Source: Shinella pollutisoli
Lineage (GTDB): Bacteria; Pseudomonadota; Alphaproteobacteria; Rhizobiales; Rhizobiaceae
Length of the DNA stretch: 64,000 bases
Reading direction: 5' to 3'
Assembly: GCF_024609765.1 (NCBI RefSeq)
Contig: NZ_JANFDG010000018.1
Span: 52,936-116,935 of the forward strand
Part shown: positions 1-10,254 of the stretch, piece after piece
How the letters are laid out: every line of letters begins with the position of its first letter
How positions within the stretch are numbered: position 1 is the stretch's first letter
Notes under the pieces: model-generated
Seen by the model: only the letters and a program-made list of their open reading frames with translations
Databases searched by the model: none
Told to the model about the DNA's origin: nothing
Made by a program: the position numbers and the translations under genes

Positions 1-2
1 AC

Positions 3-1676
3 GGCTTCGCGGTCTGTTCCCCCGCCGAGAAGCAGGCGCTCGCGGGCGACCGCGTGCCCAATCTCGGCATCATCACCGCCTACAACGACATGCTCTCAGC
101 GCACCAGCCGTTCGAGACCTATCCGGACCTCATCCGGCAGGCCGCGCGCGAGGCGGGCGGCGTGGCGCAGGTGGCGGGTGGCGTTCCCGCCATGTGCGAC
201 GGCGTCACCCAGGGGCAGCCGGGCATGGAGCTGTCGCTGTTCTCGCGCGACCTCATCGCCATGGCGGCGGCCGTCGGGCTGTCGCACAACATGTTCGACG
301 CAGCCGTCTATCTCGGCGTCTGCGACAAGATCGTGCCCGGCCTGATGATCGCGGCGCTGACCTTCGGCCACCTGCCCGCCGTCTTCATCCCCGCCGGGCC
401 GATGACCTCGGGATTGCCGAACGACGAGAAGGCGCGCGTGCGCCAGCTCTATGCCGAGGGCAAGGTCGGACGGGCGGAGCTGCTCGACGCCGAATCCAAG
501 TCCTACCATGGTCCCGGCACCTGCACCTTCTACGGCACGGCGAACTCGAACCAGATGCTGATGGAGATCATGGGCTTCCACATGCCCGGCGCCTCCTTCA
601 TCAATCCCGGCACCCCGCTGCGCGACGCGCTGACGAAAGAAGCGGCGAAGCGCGCGCTCGCCATCACCGCGCAGGGCAACGAGTTCACGCCGGCCGGCGA
701 GATGATCGACGAGCGCTCCATCGTCAACGGCGTCGTCGGCCTGCATGCGACGGGCGGCTCGACCAACCACACGCTGCACCTGATCGCCATGGCGCGCGCG
801 GCCGGCATCCTGCTCACCTGGAAGGACATTTCCGATCTCTCGGACATCGTGCCGCTGCTCGCGCGCGTCTACCCGAACGGCCTTGCCGACGTGAACCATT
901 TCCATGCCGCCGGCGGCATGGGCTTCCTGATCCAGGAACTGCTGAGAGGCGGCATGCTGCACGACGACGTGCGCACGGTCTACGGCCAGGGGCTTGCCGC
1001 CTACACGATCGACCCGAAGCTCGGCGCGGACGGCACGGTTGAGCGCGAACCGGCGCCGAAGGTCAGCCACGACCCGAAGATCCTCGCCAATGTCGAGACG
1101 CCGTTCCAGGCCTCGGGCGGGTTGAAGATGCTTTCCGGCAATATCGGCAGCGCCGTCATCAAGATCTCCGCCGTGAAGCCGGAGCGCCATGTCATCGAGG
1201 CGCCGGCCCGCATCTTCCACAGCCAGCAGGCACTGAACGCCGCCTTCAAGAACGGCGCGCTGACGGGCGATTTCATCGCCGTCGTCCGCTTCCAGGGGCC
1301 GAAGGCCTGCGGCATGCCGGAACTGCACAAGCTGACGACCGTGCTCGGCGTGCTGCAGGACCGCGGGCAGAAGGTGGCGCTGCTCACCGACGGGCGCATG
1401 TCCGGCGCCTCCGGCAAGGTGCCGGCCGCCATCCACGTGACGCCGGAGGCCGCCGACAACGGGCCGATAGGGCGCATCCGCGAAGGCGACATCATCCGCC
1501 TCGACGCCGTTGCCGGCACGATCTCGGTTCTGGCGGACGCCGCCGAATTCGCCGCCCGCCCGCAGGCGGAGGCCGATCTCTCGGAGAACGACTTCGGCAT
1601 GGGCCGCGAGCTCTTCGCCCCCTTCCGCGCCATCGCGGGGCCGGCCGATCACGGGGCGAGCGTGCTGTTCGCGTGA
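3..1676 (+). CDS. edd: Phosphogluconate dehydratase, 5'-truncated by window edge
   Basis: Converts 6-phosphogluconate to 2-keto-3-deoxy-6-phosphogluconate, the first specific step of the Entner-Doudoroff pathway, in the cytoplasm. The frame is open from position 3 ([15 protein letters not shown]...), so the true start lies upstream; about 557 codons are visible of a family length near 600. IlvD/Edd family signatures are seen: [10 protein letters not shown] and [13 protein letters not shown] carry cysteines expected to bind the Fe-S cluster, [11 protein letters not shown] follows, and [20 protein letters not shown] is near the C-terminus. A GTG at 54 is internal to the conserved part and is not the start. 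It sits beside sugar-uptake genes, which fits Entner-Doudoroff hexose use in rhizobia. Family assignment is secure. Confidence 0.95.
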   Translation, partial: GFAVCSPAEKQALAGDRVPNLGIITAYNDMLSAHQPFETYPDLIRQAAREAGGVAQVAGGVPAMCDGVTQGQPGMELSLFSRDLIAMAAAVGLSHNMFDAAVYLGVCDKIVPGLMIAALTFGHLPAVFIPAGPMTSGLPNDEKARVRQLYAEGKVGRAELLDAESKSYHGPGTCTFYGTANSNQMLMEIMGFHMPGASFINPGTPLRDALTKEAAKRALAITAQGNEFTPAGEMIDERSIVNGVVGLHATGGSTNHTLHLIAMARAAGILLTWKDISDLSDIVPLLARVYPNGLADVNHFHAAGGMGFLIQELLRGGMLHDDVRTVYGQGLAAYTIDPKLGADGTVEREPAPKVSHDPKILANVETPFQASGGLKMLSGNIGSAVIKISAVKPERHVIEAPARIFHSQQALNAAFKNGALTGDFIAVVRFQGPKACGMPELHKLTTVLGVLQDRGQKVALLTDGRMSGASGKVPAAIHVTPEAADNGPIGRIREGDIIRLDAVAGTISVLADAAEFAARPQAEADLSENDFGMGRELFAPFRAIAGPADHGASVLFA

Positions 1677-1686
1677 AGGGGTTGAG

Positions 1687-1837
1687 ATCACCCCTCATCC
1701 CGCTGCCGCGACCTTCTCCCCGCAAGCGGGGAGAAGGGAATGCCGCGCTGTTTTCCATTGACGGGAAGCCATCGTCGCCTGTCTCCTTCGCCCCGCAGGC
1801 GGGGAGAAGGTGGCCGGCAGGCCGGATGAGGGGCAGC
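1687..1837. repeat. Inverted pair of palindromic rhizobial-type intergenic repeats
   Basis: Two related units face each other. The first (1690-1741, +) reads CCCCTCATCC, then a perfect stem CCTTCTCCCCGC/GCGGGGAGAAGG at 1712-1737 with loop AA. The second (about 1783-1833, read on -) begins CCCCTCATCC and has the near-copy stem CCTTCTCCCCGC/GCGGGGCGAAGG. This resembles the RIME-type palindromes common between genes in Rhizobiaceae (from memory, not searched). It fills the gap between edd and the convergent PilZ-like gene and could terminate both. Confidence 0.7.
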
Positions 1838-1850
1838 GTTGCTCCCAGGC

Positions 1851-2207
1851 TCAGCTATAGATATCCAGCGTCCGGTTCTGGTGGTTGCGGTGCGTCGAGT
1901 AGACGAAGATGCGCTGCAGGTCCTTGTCGGAGAGAAGGCGCAGGAAGCGGGCCTCGACGATGTCGTTGGCATGCACGCGCTGCGTCAGGCAGCCGATCAT
2001 CGGGATACGGGCGCTGACGATGTCGAGGTAGAAGTTGCGCGGGAGCTGGAACTTCGTCGTCATCGTGATGACGGCGCCGGAGCGCGACAGCTTGATGATC
2101 TGGCAGCGGCGCGAGACGAGATTGACGATGCCGCCGTTCTCGGTGAATTCGATGCGCGCCTCGTTGCAGGTGTCCTCCATCGGGAAGCTCTTCTCCCGAT
2201 CATACAT
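1851..2207 (-). CDS. PilZ-like domain protein, 118 aa
   Basis: Small soluble protein with a PilZ-like pattern: a strand-rich core and KLSRSGAVI, which corresponds to the D/N-x-S-x-x-G element of PilZ domains. The arginine motif RxxxR that normally contacts cyclic di-GMP is not evident before it, so ligand binding is uncertain. The start at 2207 is preferred because AAGGAGGA stands 7-8 bases upstream; longer readings from 2264 or 2321 lack such a site. Monocistronic, convergent with edd. A weak CtrA-like sequence (TTAA-N7-TTGA, 2315-2329) is about 110 bp upstream. Function unknown; PilZ-like proteins often act in motility or envelope control. Confidence 0.65.
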   Translation of the reverse strand: MYDREKSFPMEDTCNEARIEFTENGGIVNLVSRRCQIIKLSRSGAVITMTTKFQLPRNFYLDIVSARIPMIGCLTQRVHANDIVEARFLRLLSDKDLQRIFVYSTHRNHQNRTLDIYS

Positions 2208-2330
2208 GAAGGACTCCTCCTTGTTCAGATAGTTCCCGCGCGGGGCGGGTACCTGAATGCTCATCCGACTGCTCCCGACTTGCCTTTCGTCACGGGAAGC
2301 CTGACGGAAAACGCTTAACACCGGGTTGAA

Positions 2331-2351
2331 CGGCAGGACGAAATCCTGCCG
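2331..2351 (-). terminator. Hairpin at end of agl operon
   Basis: Perfect 8-bp inverted repeat CGGCAGGA/TCCTGCCG with a 5-base loop, 12 bases beyond the aglK stop on the minus strand. The U-tract is poor, so termination is inferred from position and stem strength. Confidence 0.5.
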
Positions 2352-2363
2352 CCCGTCCGCCTT

Positions 2364-3455
2364 TCAGAGCGCCCGGTAGCTCTGGCCGGCCGCGTTGAAC
2401 AGGTGCAGCCGGGCACGGTCGGCCGTGAAGCGGACCTTCTCGCCGCGCTTGACGTCGAGAATGCCCGGTATCTTGGCGATGATCGGCTCTCCCGGCACGA
2501 GCCCCTCGATGTAGAGCAGCGTCACCTCCCCGAGCGCCTCGACGATCGAGACCGTCCCCTCGAAGAGGAAATCCTCGTCCGTCGTGATCTGCAGGTCCTC
2601 CGGACGCACGCCGAAGCTCGCCGTCTTGCCGGTCTCGCCGGGCGGCGTGGCGATGTCGACGCTGCAGACGCGGCCGCCGGTCAGCTCCAGCGCCGTCGTG
2701 CTGCCCTCGCCGGTGATCTTCGCCGGGATGATGTTCATCGCCGGCGAGCCGATGAAGCGGGCGACGAAGAGGTTAGCGGGGCGCTCGTAGAGCTCGAGCG
2801 GCGGGCCGACCTGCTCGATATGGCCGGCCGACAGAACGACGATGCGGTCGGCGAGCGTCATCGCCTCCACCTGGTCGTGGGTCACGTAGATCATCGTCGT
2901 GTCGGCCATCTGCTCGGAGAGCTTGGCGATCTCGATGCGGGTGGCGACGCGCAGGGCCGCGTCGAGGTTCGACAGCGGCTCGTCGAACAGGAAGACCTTG
3001 GGATTGCGGCAGATGGCGCGGCCGATGGCGACGCGCTGGCGCTGGCCGCCGGACAGCGCCTTGGGCAGGCGGTCGAGATATTGGGTGAGCTGGAGGATCT
3101 CGGCGGCCGCGCGCACGCGCCGGTCGATCTCCTCCTTGCTCTCGCCGGCGATCCGCATGCCGAAGGCCATGTTGTCGTAGACCGTCATGTGCGGATAGAG
3201 CGCGTAGGACTGGAACACCATGGCGATGCCGCGCTTGGAGGGCGGCACGTCGTTCACCCGCTGGCCGTCGATCAGCATGTCGCCGCCGCTGATCTCCTCC
3301 AGGCCGGCGATCATGCGCAAGAGCGTCGACTTCCCGCAGCCGGACGGGCCGACGAAGACGATGAACTCGCCCTGCTTGATATCGAGATCGATGCCGTGGA
3401 TCACGTCCACCGAACCGTAGGACTTGCGGATATCCTTGAGCACCAGCCCGGTCAT
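2364..3455 (-). CDS. aglK: Alpha-glucoside ABC transporter ATP-binding protein AglK
   Basis: ATPase of the MalK/UgpC type that powers import of alpha-glucosides through AglF/AglG. Seen in the 363-residue protein: Walker A GPSGCGKST (about 36-44), Q-loop region, signature LSGGQRQRV (134-142), Walker B VFLFDEP (154-160), H-loop TH, then a C-terminal TOBE-like domain. ATG start 3455 follows a GGGGAGA site. It is the last gene of aglE-F-G-A-K. A 79-bp gap with a large inverted repeat separates it from aglA, unlike the tight spacing of the earlier genes, so its dose may be set separately. Confidence 0.93.
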   Translation of the reverse strand: MTGLVLKDIRKSYGSVDVIHGIDLDIKQGEFIVFVGPSGCGKSTLLRMIAGLEEISGGDMLIDGQRVNDVPPSKRGIAMVFQSYALYPHMTVYDNMAFGMRIAGESKEEIDRRVRAAAEILQLTQYLDRLPKALSGGQRQRVAIGRAICRNPKVFLFDEPLSNLDAALRVATRIEIAKLSEQMADTTMIYVTHDQVEAMTLADRIVVLSAGHIEQVGPPLELYERPANLFVARFIGSPAMNIIPAKITGEGSTTALELTGGRVCSVDIATPPGETGKTASFGVRPEDLQITTDEDFLFEGTVSIVEALGEVTLLYIEGLVPGEPIIAKIPGILDVKRGEKVRFTADRARLHLFNAAGQSYRAL

Positions 3456-3481
3456 GTCTGTCTCCCCTTTTTAAGTTTCGC

Positions 3482-3525
3482 GCAATTCCGGACGCAAAAC
3501 CGTTTCACACTTTTGCCGGAATTGC
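3482..3525. repeat. Long inverted repeat between aglA and aglK
   Basis: GCAATTCCGG (3482-3491) and CCGGAATTGC (3516-3525) form a perfect 10-bp stem with a 24-base loop, inside a transcribed spacer. The sequence resembles a palindromic element that I recall as frequent in Rhizobiaceae intergenic DNA (not searched here). In the mRNA it would fold just upstream of the aglK ribosome binding site and after the aglA stop. Confidence 0.65.
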
Positions 3526-3534
3526 TTTGACCCC

Positions 3535-5187
<1,653 letters not shown>

Positions 5188-5216
5188 GCGGATGCGTCCT
5201 GTGATGAGGTCCTGCG

Positions 5217-6362
5217 TCAGCCGCCCTTGACCGACCCCGCCAGCAGGCCGCGCACGAGGTAGCGCTGCAGGCTGAAGAAGACGATGAGGGGGACGACGAT
5301 GGTGATGAAGGCGGAGGCCGTGAGGATTTCCCAGTTGCCGCCGCGCGAGCCGAGCAGGTTGACGAGGCGCCCTGTCAGCACCAGCTCGTCATTGCCGGTG
5401 CCGAGGAAGACCATGGCGACGAGCAGGTCGTTCCACGTCCACAGGAACTGAAAGATGGCGAAGGAGGCGAGGGCCGGGAAGGAGAGCGGCAGGATGATCT
5501 TGACGAAGATGTCGAAATCGCTGGCGCCGTCGACGCGGGCCGATTCCATGATCTCGCGCGGCAGGCCGGCCATGTAGTTGCGCAGGAGATAGACAGCGAG
5601 CGGCAGGCCGAAGCCCATATGCGCAAGCCAGATGCCGACGTAGGTCTTGGCCGGCACGCCGAAGAAGGCGCCCACTCCGTTATAGAGCTTGAGCAGCGGG
5701 ATCAGCGACATCTGCAGCGGCACGACGAGCAGGCCGACGACGACGGCGATGAGGATCGCCCGGCCCGGGAACGGCATCCAGGCGAGCGCGTAGGCGCAGA
5801 AGGCCGCGACCAGGATCGGGATGATCGTCGCGGGGATGGCGACCGTCAGCGAGTTGATGAAGGAGGCGCCGATGCCCTCGGCCGACAACACTTCACGATA
5901 GTTGTCGAGCGTGAAGCGCGGCGGCACGGCGGCGGTGTAGAAGATGCGCTGGCCGCGCGTGCCTTCCATGCGGGTGGGCGAGACAATCTCGTAGCTGCCG
6001 TCCTCGTTGACGGTGAGCGTCTGGCCGTCGCCGATGTCGGCGGTGGCGCCCGCCTCGAAGGCGGCCGGCTGCATCGGGCGGAAGCCGAAGGCCGAGACCT
6101 TGGCGTTGGCGCCGTCGAGCAGGTTGCCGGAGAGGACGAACCTGCCGTCCTTCTCCACCTGCTCCTCTGGCGAGGCGGCGCGGCCGGCGAGGTTCTGCGA
6201 GGAGGTGGAGAGCGCCGTCCACCAGCCGGAGACGGCGAGTTGGTCCTTGTCGCGCAGCGACGAGATCAGCAGGCCCGCCGTCGGCAGGGTCCAGAGCGCC
6301 ACGAGCAGCAGCACGGAGAGATGGACGAGGAAGGTAAGCGGCGAACGGGACGAGGCGATCAT
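5217..6362 (-). CDS. aglG: Alpha-glucoside ABC transporter permease AglG
   Basis: Inner-membrane permease of the MalG type. TM1 is near the N-terminus (LVHLSVLLLVALWTLP). It is followed by a roughly 115-residue hydrophilic stretch (about 35-150), then five C-terminal membrane segments with the EAA-loop motif ESARVDGASDFDIFVKIILP that docks AglK. The large segment after TM1 is predicted periplasmic and makes the protein (381 aa) about 100 residues longer than a minimal MalG; it may contact the binding protein. Its ATG (6362-6360) is separated by one base from the aglF stop codon (ending at 6364), indicating translational coupling. Confidence 0.92.
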   Translation of the reverse strand: MIASSRSPLTFLVHLSVLLLVALWTLPTAGLLISSLRDKDQLAVSGWWTALSTSSQNLAGRAASPEEQVEKDGRFVLSGNLLDGANAKVSAFGFRPMQPAAFEAGATADIGDGQTLTVNEDGSYEIVSPTRMEGTRGQRIFYTAAVPPRFTLDNYREVLSAEGIGASFINSLTVAIPATIIPILVAAFCAYALAWMPFPGRAILIAVVVGLLVVPLQMSLIPLLKLYNGVGAFFGVPAKTYVGIWLAHMGFGLPLAVYLLRNYMAGLPREIMESARVDGASDFDIFVKIILPLSFPALASFAIFQFLWTWNDLLVAMVFLGTGNDELVLTGRLVNLLGSRGGNWEILTASAFITIVVPLIVFFSLQRYLVRGLLAGSVKGG

Positions 6363-6363
6363 C

Positions 6364-7374
6364 TCAGCGACCTTCCATTTCCTTGGTGGCGTTGCGGATG
6401 TTCCAGATCATGATCGGGATGACCAGGACCATGATGACGACGGCGATCGTCGCGCCGCGGCCGAAGTCGCCGCCGCCGCGGAACATCCAGTCGAACATCA
6501 GGTTGGCAAGAACCTGCGTCTGCCATTGCCCGTTGGTCATGGCGAGCACGATGTCGAAGACCTTGAGGACGAGGATGGTAATCGTCGTCCAGACGACGGC
6601 GATCGTGCCCCAGATCTGCGGCACCATGATCTTGAAGAAGATCTGGAAGCCGTTGGCGCCGTCGATGACGGCCGCCTCGATCGTCTCTTCCGGGATGCCG
6701 CGCAGCGCCGCCGAGAGGATCACCATGGCGAAGCCGGTCTGGATCCAGATCAGGATGACCATCAGGAAGAAGTTGTTCCAGAAGGGGATGGTCATCCAGG
6801 CTTCCGGCGTGCCGCCGAGCCAGACGACCAGCGCGTTGAGCAGGCCGATCTGCTCGTTGCCGGCCGCGCGGTAGTCGTAGACGAATTTCCAGATGACGGC
6901 CGCGCCGACGAAGGAGATCGCCATCGGCATGAAGATCAGCGTCTTGGCGATGTTGCCCCACCAGATGCGGTCGGTCAGCGCGGCGATGACGAGGCCGAAG
7001 AAGGTGGAGAGCGCGGGCACCACCAGCAGCCAGAGGAAATTGTTGAAGATCGACTGGCGGAACTCGCCGTCGCGGAGCATCCAGGCATAGTTGGATAGGC
7101 CGACGAAGGTGCGTCCCGTCCGGTCGTGGAAGGAGAGGCGGAAGGATTCGAAAACCGGGTAGACGAGGTAGATGCCGAGCGCCAGCAGGGCAGGCGCCAT
7201 GAACAGCCAGGGGCGGATCGCATTGGTAATTCGGAGATTACGCGATGCCTCGGCGCCCATCCGCCCCTTGGACGGGAACAGCCGGTCGAGCAGCCAGTTC
7301 GTCCCGAAGAAATAGAGGACGCAGGCGAGCACGCCCCCGATCATCGTGAAGACGGCGAATAACAGTTGCTGCAT
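6364..7374 (-). CDS. aglF: Alpha-glucoside ABC transporter permease AglF
   Basis: MalF-type inner-membrane permease, 336 residues, pairing with AglG. Several hydrophobic segments are visible (LLFAVFTMIGGVLACVLYF at the N-terminus, WLFMAPALLALGIYLVYPV, later segments) and the EAA motif EAAVIDGANGFQIFFKIMVP. The start at 7374 (MQQLLFAVF) is chosen because GGGGAGGAAATGCC directly precedes it; the longer reading from 7449 adds 25 residues unlike a membrane protein and lacks a ribosome site. About 155 bp separates it from aglE, which would allow a stabilising structure after the highly expressed binding-protein gene. Confidence 0.92.
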   Translation of the reverse strand: MQQLLFAVFTMIGGVLACVLYFFGTNWLLDRLFPSKGRMGAEASRNLRITNAIRPWLFMAPALLALGIYLVYPVFESFRLSFHDRTGRTFVGLSNYAWMLRDGEFRQSIFNNFLWLLVVPALSTFFGLVIAALTDRIWWGNIAKTLIFMPMAISFVGAAVIWKFVYDYRAAGNEQIGLLNALVVWLGGTPEAWMTIPFWNNFFLMVILIWIQTGFAMVILSAALRGIPEETIEAAVIDGANGFQIFFKIMVPQIWGTIAVVWTTITILVLKVFDIVLAMTNGQWQTQVLANLMFDWMFRGGGDFGRGATIAVVIMVLVIPIMIWNIRNATKEMEGR

Positions 7375-7529
7375 GGCATTTCCTCCCCAGGAATGCGTTC
7401 CCCCTGCGCGCGGACGCCCGGAGCGCCCGCGGACATGCGGACCGTTCACGCGGTCCGCCCGGTGAGCGGCCGCATGCCGGCATGCGATGCGGGAACCGGC
7501 CGGCAGGACGCCGGCCGATCCGTCGTTTC

Positions 7530-8888
7530 TTATTTGATGGCGTCCCAGGCCTTCTGGACGTCGCCCGCGACGTCGGCCGCCGACTTGCCGCCGACGAAGT
7601 CGACCATGCCGGTCCAGAACGCGCCGGCGCCGATCTTGCCCGGCATCAGGTCCGAGCCGTCGAAGCGGAACGTCGTCGAGGACAAGAGGATCTCGCCCTG
7701 CTTCTTCATCGGGCCGTTGGCATAGGCGTCCTTGTTGGCGCTCTTGAACGGCGTGAGGAAGCTCGACTGCGCCATCCAGACCTCATGCGCGATCGGCGTC
7801 TTGAGGAACTCGATGAAGGCGCGCGAGGCCGGCGTGTCCTTGGTGATCATGGCGAGCGTGCCGGCGCCGAGGACCGGATTGCCGAGCTCCGGCTTGCTGG
7901 CGTAGGGCGGCATGTAGAAGAAGTCCGCATCCTCGCCGACGACCGTGCCCTCCGGGAAGAAGGACGGGATGAAGGAGGCCTGGTGATGCAGGTAGCACTT
8001 CGGCGGCGAGGCGAAGAGACCCTTCGGGCTGTCGCGGAAGTCGGTGGAGGCAACCGCGGCCGCGCCGCCGTCGACGAACTTGTCGTTCTTGGCAAACCAG
8101 CCGAACTCGTCGAGCGCGCCGACGACGGCGGCGTCGTTGAACGGGATCTCGTTCGTCACCCACTTGTCGTAGGTCTCGGGCGAGGCGGTGCGCAGCATCA
8201 GGTCCTCGACCCAGTCCGTCGCCGGCCAGCCGGTGGCCCCGCCGGAGCCGAGACCGATGCACCAGGGCGTGCCGCCGTCGGCGACGATCTTCTCGGTCAG
8301 CGCCTTGAGGTCCTCCATGGTCTCGGGCACTTCGTAGCCCGCGTCCTCGAAGTTCTCCGGCACGTACCAGACGAGCGACTTCACGTCGATCTTGTAGGGA
8401 AAGCCGTAGAGCTGCGCGTTGCCGTCCTTGTCCTTGTAGGTCGAGAGATCCACCCAGGACTGGCCGGCGGCATAGTTCTCGAGCAGCCACGCCTTCGTCT
8501 CGTCACCGAGCGGCGAGAGGTAGCCCTTCGAGGCGAGGTCGGCGATGAGGCCCGGCTGCGGCAGGATGGCGATGTCCGGCGGGCTGCCGGCCTGGGTGTC
8601 GATGACGATCTGCTGCTCGTAGTTTTCGGACGAGGAATATTTCACCTCGGCGCCCGTCGCCTCGCGGAAATAGTCGAGGACGGATTCGGCCAGCACCTGA
8701 TCCTCGCCGCGCCACGGGCCGAAGATGGTGAGCGTCTGGCCCTTGAGGTCATGGCCCGCCTTGAAGTCCTCGAAGCTCTGCCAGTTGAACTTCGCGTCCT
8801 CGCCGGGCTTGAACTTCAGCTCGGCAGCCCCCGCCCCGCCCGCCATCAGCGCGACGATGGCGGCCGTCATCAGCAATGTCTTCTTCAC
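7530..8888 (-). CDS. aglE: Alpha-glucoside-binding periplasmic protein AglE
   Basis: Solute-binding protein of the family 1 (MalE-like) type that captures alpha-glucosides in the periplasm and delivers them to AglFG. A GTG start at 8888 is preferred: GGGAGG lies 7 bases upstream and it begins a clean signal peptide (VKKTLLMTAAIVALMAGG, cleavage after AGAA). A reading from 8954 would bury the signal. Mature features include LTIFGPWRGED and a C-terminal lobe ending ADVAGDVQKAWDAIK. First gene of the agl operon, divergent from aglR, with an AGCGCT-type operator 63 bp upstream. Confidence 0.92.
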   Translation of the reverse strand: MKKTLLMTAAIVALMAGGAGAAELKFKPGEDAKFNWQSFEDFKAGHDLKGQTLTIFGPWRGEDQVLAESVLDYFREATGAEVKYSSSENYEQQIVIDTQAGSPPDIAILPQPGLIADLASKGYLSPLGDETKAWLLENYAAGQSWVDLSTYKDKDGNAQLYGFPYKIDVKSLVWYVPENFEDAGYEVPETMEDLKALTEKIVADGGTPWCIGLGSGGATGWPATDWVEDLMLRTASPETYDKWVTNEIPFNDAAVVGALDEFGWFAKNDKFVDGGAAAVASTDFRDSPKGLFASPPKCYLHHQASFIPSFFPEGTVVGEDADFFYMPPYASKPELGNPVLGAGTLAMITKDTPASRAFIEFLKTPIAHEVWMAQSSFLTPFKSANKDAYANGPMKKQGEILLSSTTFRFDGSDLMPGKIGAGAFWTGMVDFVGGKSAADVAGDVQKAWDAIK

Positions 8889-8950
8889 CTCTTTGCCTCC
8901 CGTAGCAAACCCGCCCCTTGCGAGCGGAACCCTCCCAAAACAGGCCAAAT

Positions 8951-8965
8951 TCAAAGCGCTTTGGA
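8951..8965. promoter_or_regulatory. AglR-type operator 1 (aglE side)
   Basis: TCAAAGCGCTTTGGA, with the perfect core AAAGCGCTTT at 8953-8962. The central CG palindrome is typical of LacI-family operators. It lies 63 bp before the aglE start and is one of three copies in the aglE-aglR intergenic region. Confidence 0.7.
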
Positions 8966-9044
8966 TTTTCTTTCATCCCACTCCCCCTGCCCGCCGTCAA
9001 GTAGCTTCATCGCAAAGCGCCGCATTTGTCGCAATGCAGCGTAG

Positions 9045-9059
9045 TTTTGCGTCGCAAAA
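9045..9059. promoter_or_regulatory. Perfect palindrome TTTTGCG-T-CGCAAAA
   Basis: A 15-bp perfect palindrome about midway between the outer AGCGCT operators. A looser relative, GCATT-N6-AATGC with inner GTCGC, lies just left at 9022-9037. It differs from the AglR-type boxes, so a second regulator of agl expression is possible. No regulator is identified. Confidence 0.4.
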
Positions 9060-9103
9060 AGACGGAAACCGCTTTTCCTCGCCGACGGGCTGATGCTAGA
9101 TGG

Positions 9104-9118
9104 CCGAAGCGCTTTGGA
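9104..9118. promoter_or_regulatory. AglR-type operator 2
   Basis: CCGAAGCGCTTTGGA, core AAGCGCTT at 9107-9114. Its centre is 41 bp from that of operator 3 and 153 bp from that of operator 1. These spacings would permit a repression loop between the divergent promoters. Confidence 0.7.
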
Positions 9119-9144
9119 AAAGGCCACGGGAGGGCGGCCGGAAC

Positions 9145-9159
9145 TCAAAGCGCTTCGAA
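9145..9159. promoter_or_regulatory. AglR-type operator 3 (aglR side)
   Basis: TCAAAGCGCTTCGAA, core AAGCGCTT at 9148-9155, ending 21 bp before the GTG start of aglR. The position suggests autorepression of aglR. Confidence 0.7.
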
Positions 9160-9179
9160 TACCCGAGAAGGCTAAGGGC

Positions 9180-10214
9180 GTGAATCTCAAGCAGTTATCG
9201 CAATTGCTGGGCCTTTCCCAGACGACCGTCAGCCGGGCGCTGAACGGCTATCCGGAGGTAAACGCCGAAACGCGCCGGCGCGTGCTCGAGGCCGTGCGCG
9301 AGACCGGATACCGGCCGAACCGGGCCGCCCAGCGGCTGGCGACGGGCCGCGCCGGCTCGATCGGCCTCGTCATGCCGACGGCCGACGGCATCTATTCGGA
9401 CGTGCATTTCGGCGAGTTCCTGGCGGGCCTCGGCGACGAGGCCGTCAAGCACGACTTCCATTTCGTCATCAACCCGAGCCACCCGGACGACGAGGCCGCC
9501 ACCTGCCGGAAGCTGGTGGCGAGCGGCAATGTCGACGCGATCTTCCTCGCCTACATGCGCGAGAAGGACCCGCGCATCCCCATGCTGAAATCGCTGAAGA
9601 CGCCCTTCGTCGTGCACGGCCGCACGATCGGCGTTCCGACGGACTATCCCTTCCTCGACATCGACAATACCGGCGCCTTCTACGATGCGGCGCGCCTGCT
9701 CGCCCAGCTCGGCCACCGCCATTTCGCGCTGATCAACGGCCCCGACCACCTCGCCTTCGCCATGCGCCGCAAGAAGGGCGCGAAGCGGGCGCTCGCCGAG
9801 CACGGCCTGACCCTGCCGGAAGAATGCATCTATCACGCGCGCATGACCGACGAGCAGGGCTTCCAGGCCATGGAGCGCTTCCTGCGGCTCGACACGCCGC
9901 CGACGGCCATCCTGTGTTCGAGCACGGTGCTGGCGCTCGGCGCGGTGCGGGCGATCAATCAGGCGGGCCTGAAGCTCGGCCAGGACATCTCGCTGATCGC
10001 CCATGACGACGTGCTGCCGATGCTGCGGCCGGAGAATTTCAGCGTGCCGCTGACGACGACGCGCTCGTCGCTGCGCGCGGCCGGCCAGCGCATCGCCCAG
10101 CGGCTGATCGCCGGCATCCTCAACCTCGAGGTCCTGCCGCAGCAGGAGCTCTGGAAGACCGACCTCATCGTGCGCGCCTCGACCGGCCCGGCGCCGGCAG
10201 GCAAACCGGCTTAA
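9180..10214 (+). CDS. aglR: LacI-family transcriptional regulator AglR
   Basis: Predicted repressor of the agl operon. The protein starts with the LacI helix-turn-helix: VNLKQLSQLLGLSQTTVSRA, then hinge RPNRAAQRLATGRAG, then a periplasmic-binding-protein-like effector domain (SIGLVMPTADG onward). GTG 9180 is chosen because LacI proteins begin immediately before this helix. The longer ORF from 9093 would place two operator copies inside the coding region. Divergent from aglE, with three AGCGCT operators between, as expected for control by an alpha-glucoside inducer. Confidence 0.88.
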   Translation: MNLKQLSQLLGLSQTTVSRALNGYPEVNAETRRRVLEAVRETGYRPNRAAQRLATGRAGSIGLVMPTADGIYSDVHFGEFLAGLGDEAVKHDFHFVINPSHPDDEAATCRKLVASGNVDAIFLAYMREKDPRIPMLKSLKTPFVVHGRTIGVPTDYPFLDIDNTGAFYDAARLLAQLGHRHFALINGPDHLAFAMRRKKGAKRALAEHGLTLPEECIYHARMTDEQGFQAMERFLRLDTPPTAILCSSTVLALGAVRAINQAGLKLGQDISLIAHDDVLPMLRPENFSVPLTTTRSSLRAAGQRIAQRLIAGILNLEVLPQQELWKTDLIVRASTGPAPAGKPA

Positions 10215-10254
10215 ATTTTCTCACCAGAGCCGCTGCGCGTTTGCCGGAACCGCC

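Noticed and set aside
96..1691. 531-codon antisense ORF opposite edd, and many similar long antisense ORFs
   Set aside because: Composition is Arg/Asp/Gly-rich with no family pattern. Such shadows are normal opposite high-GC genes with strong third-position bias.
2315..2329. TTAA-N7-TTGA as a CtrA box upstream of the PilZ-like gene
   Set aside because: One mismatch in the second half and no repeat nearby. A single imperfect hit is expected by chance; mentioned only as context.
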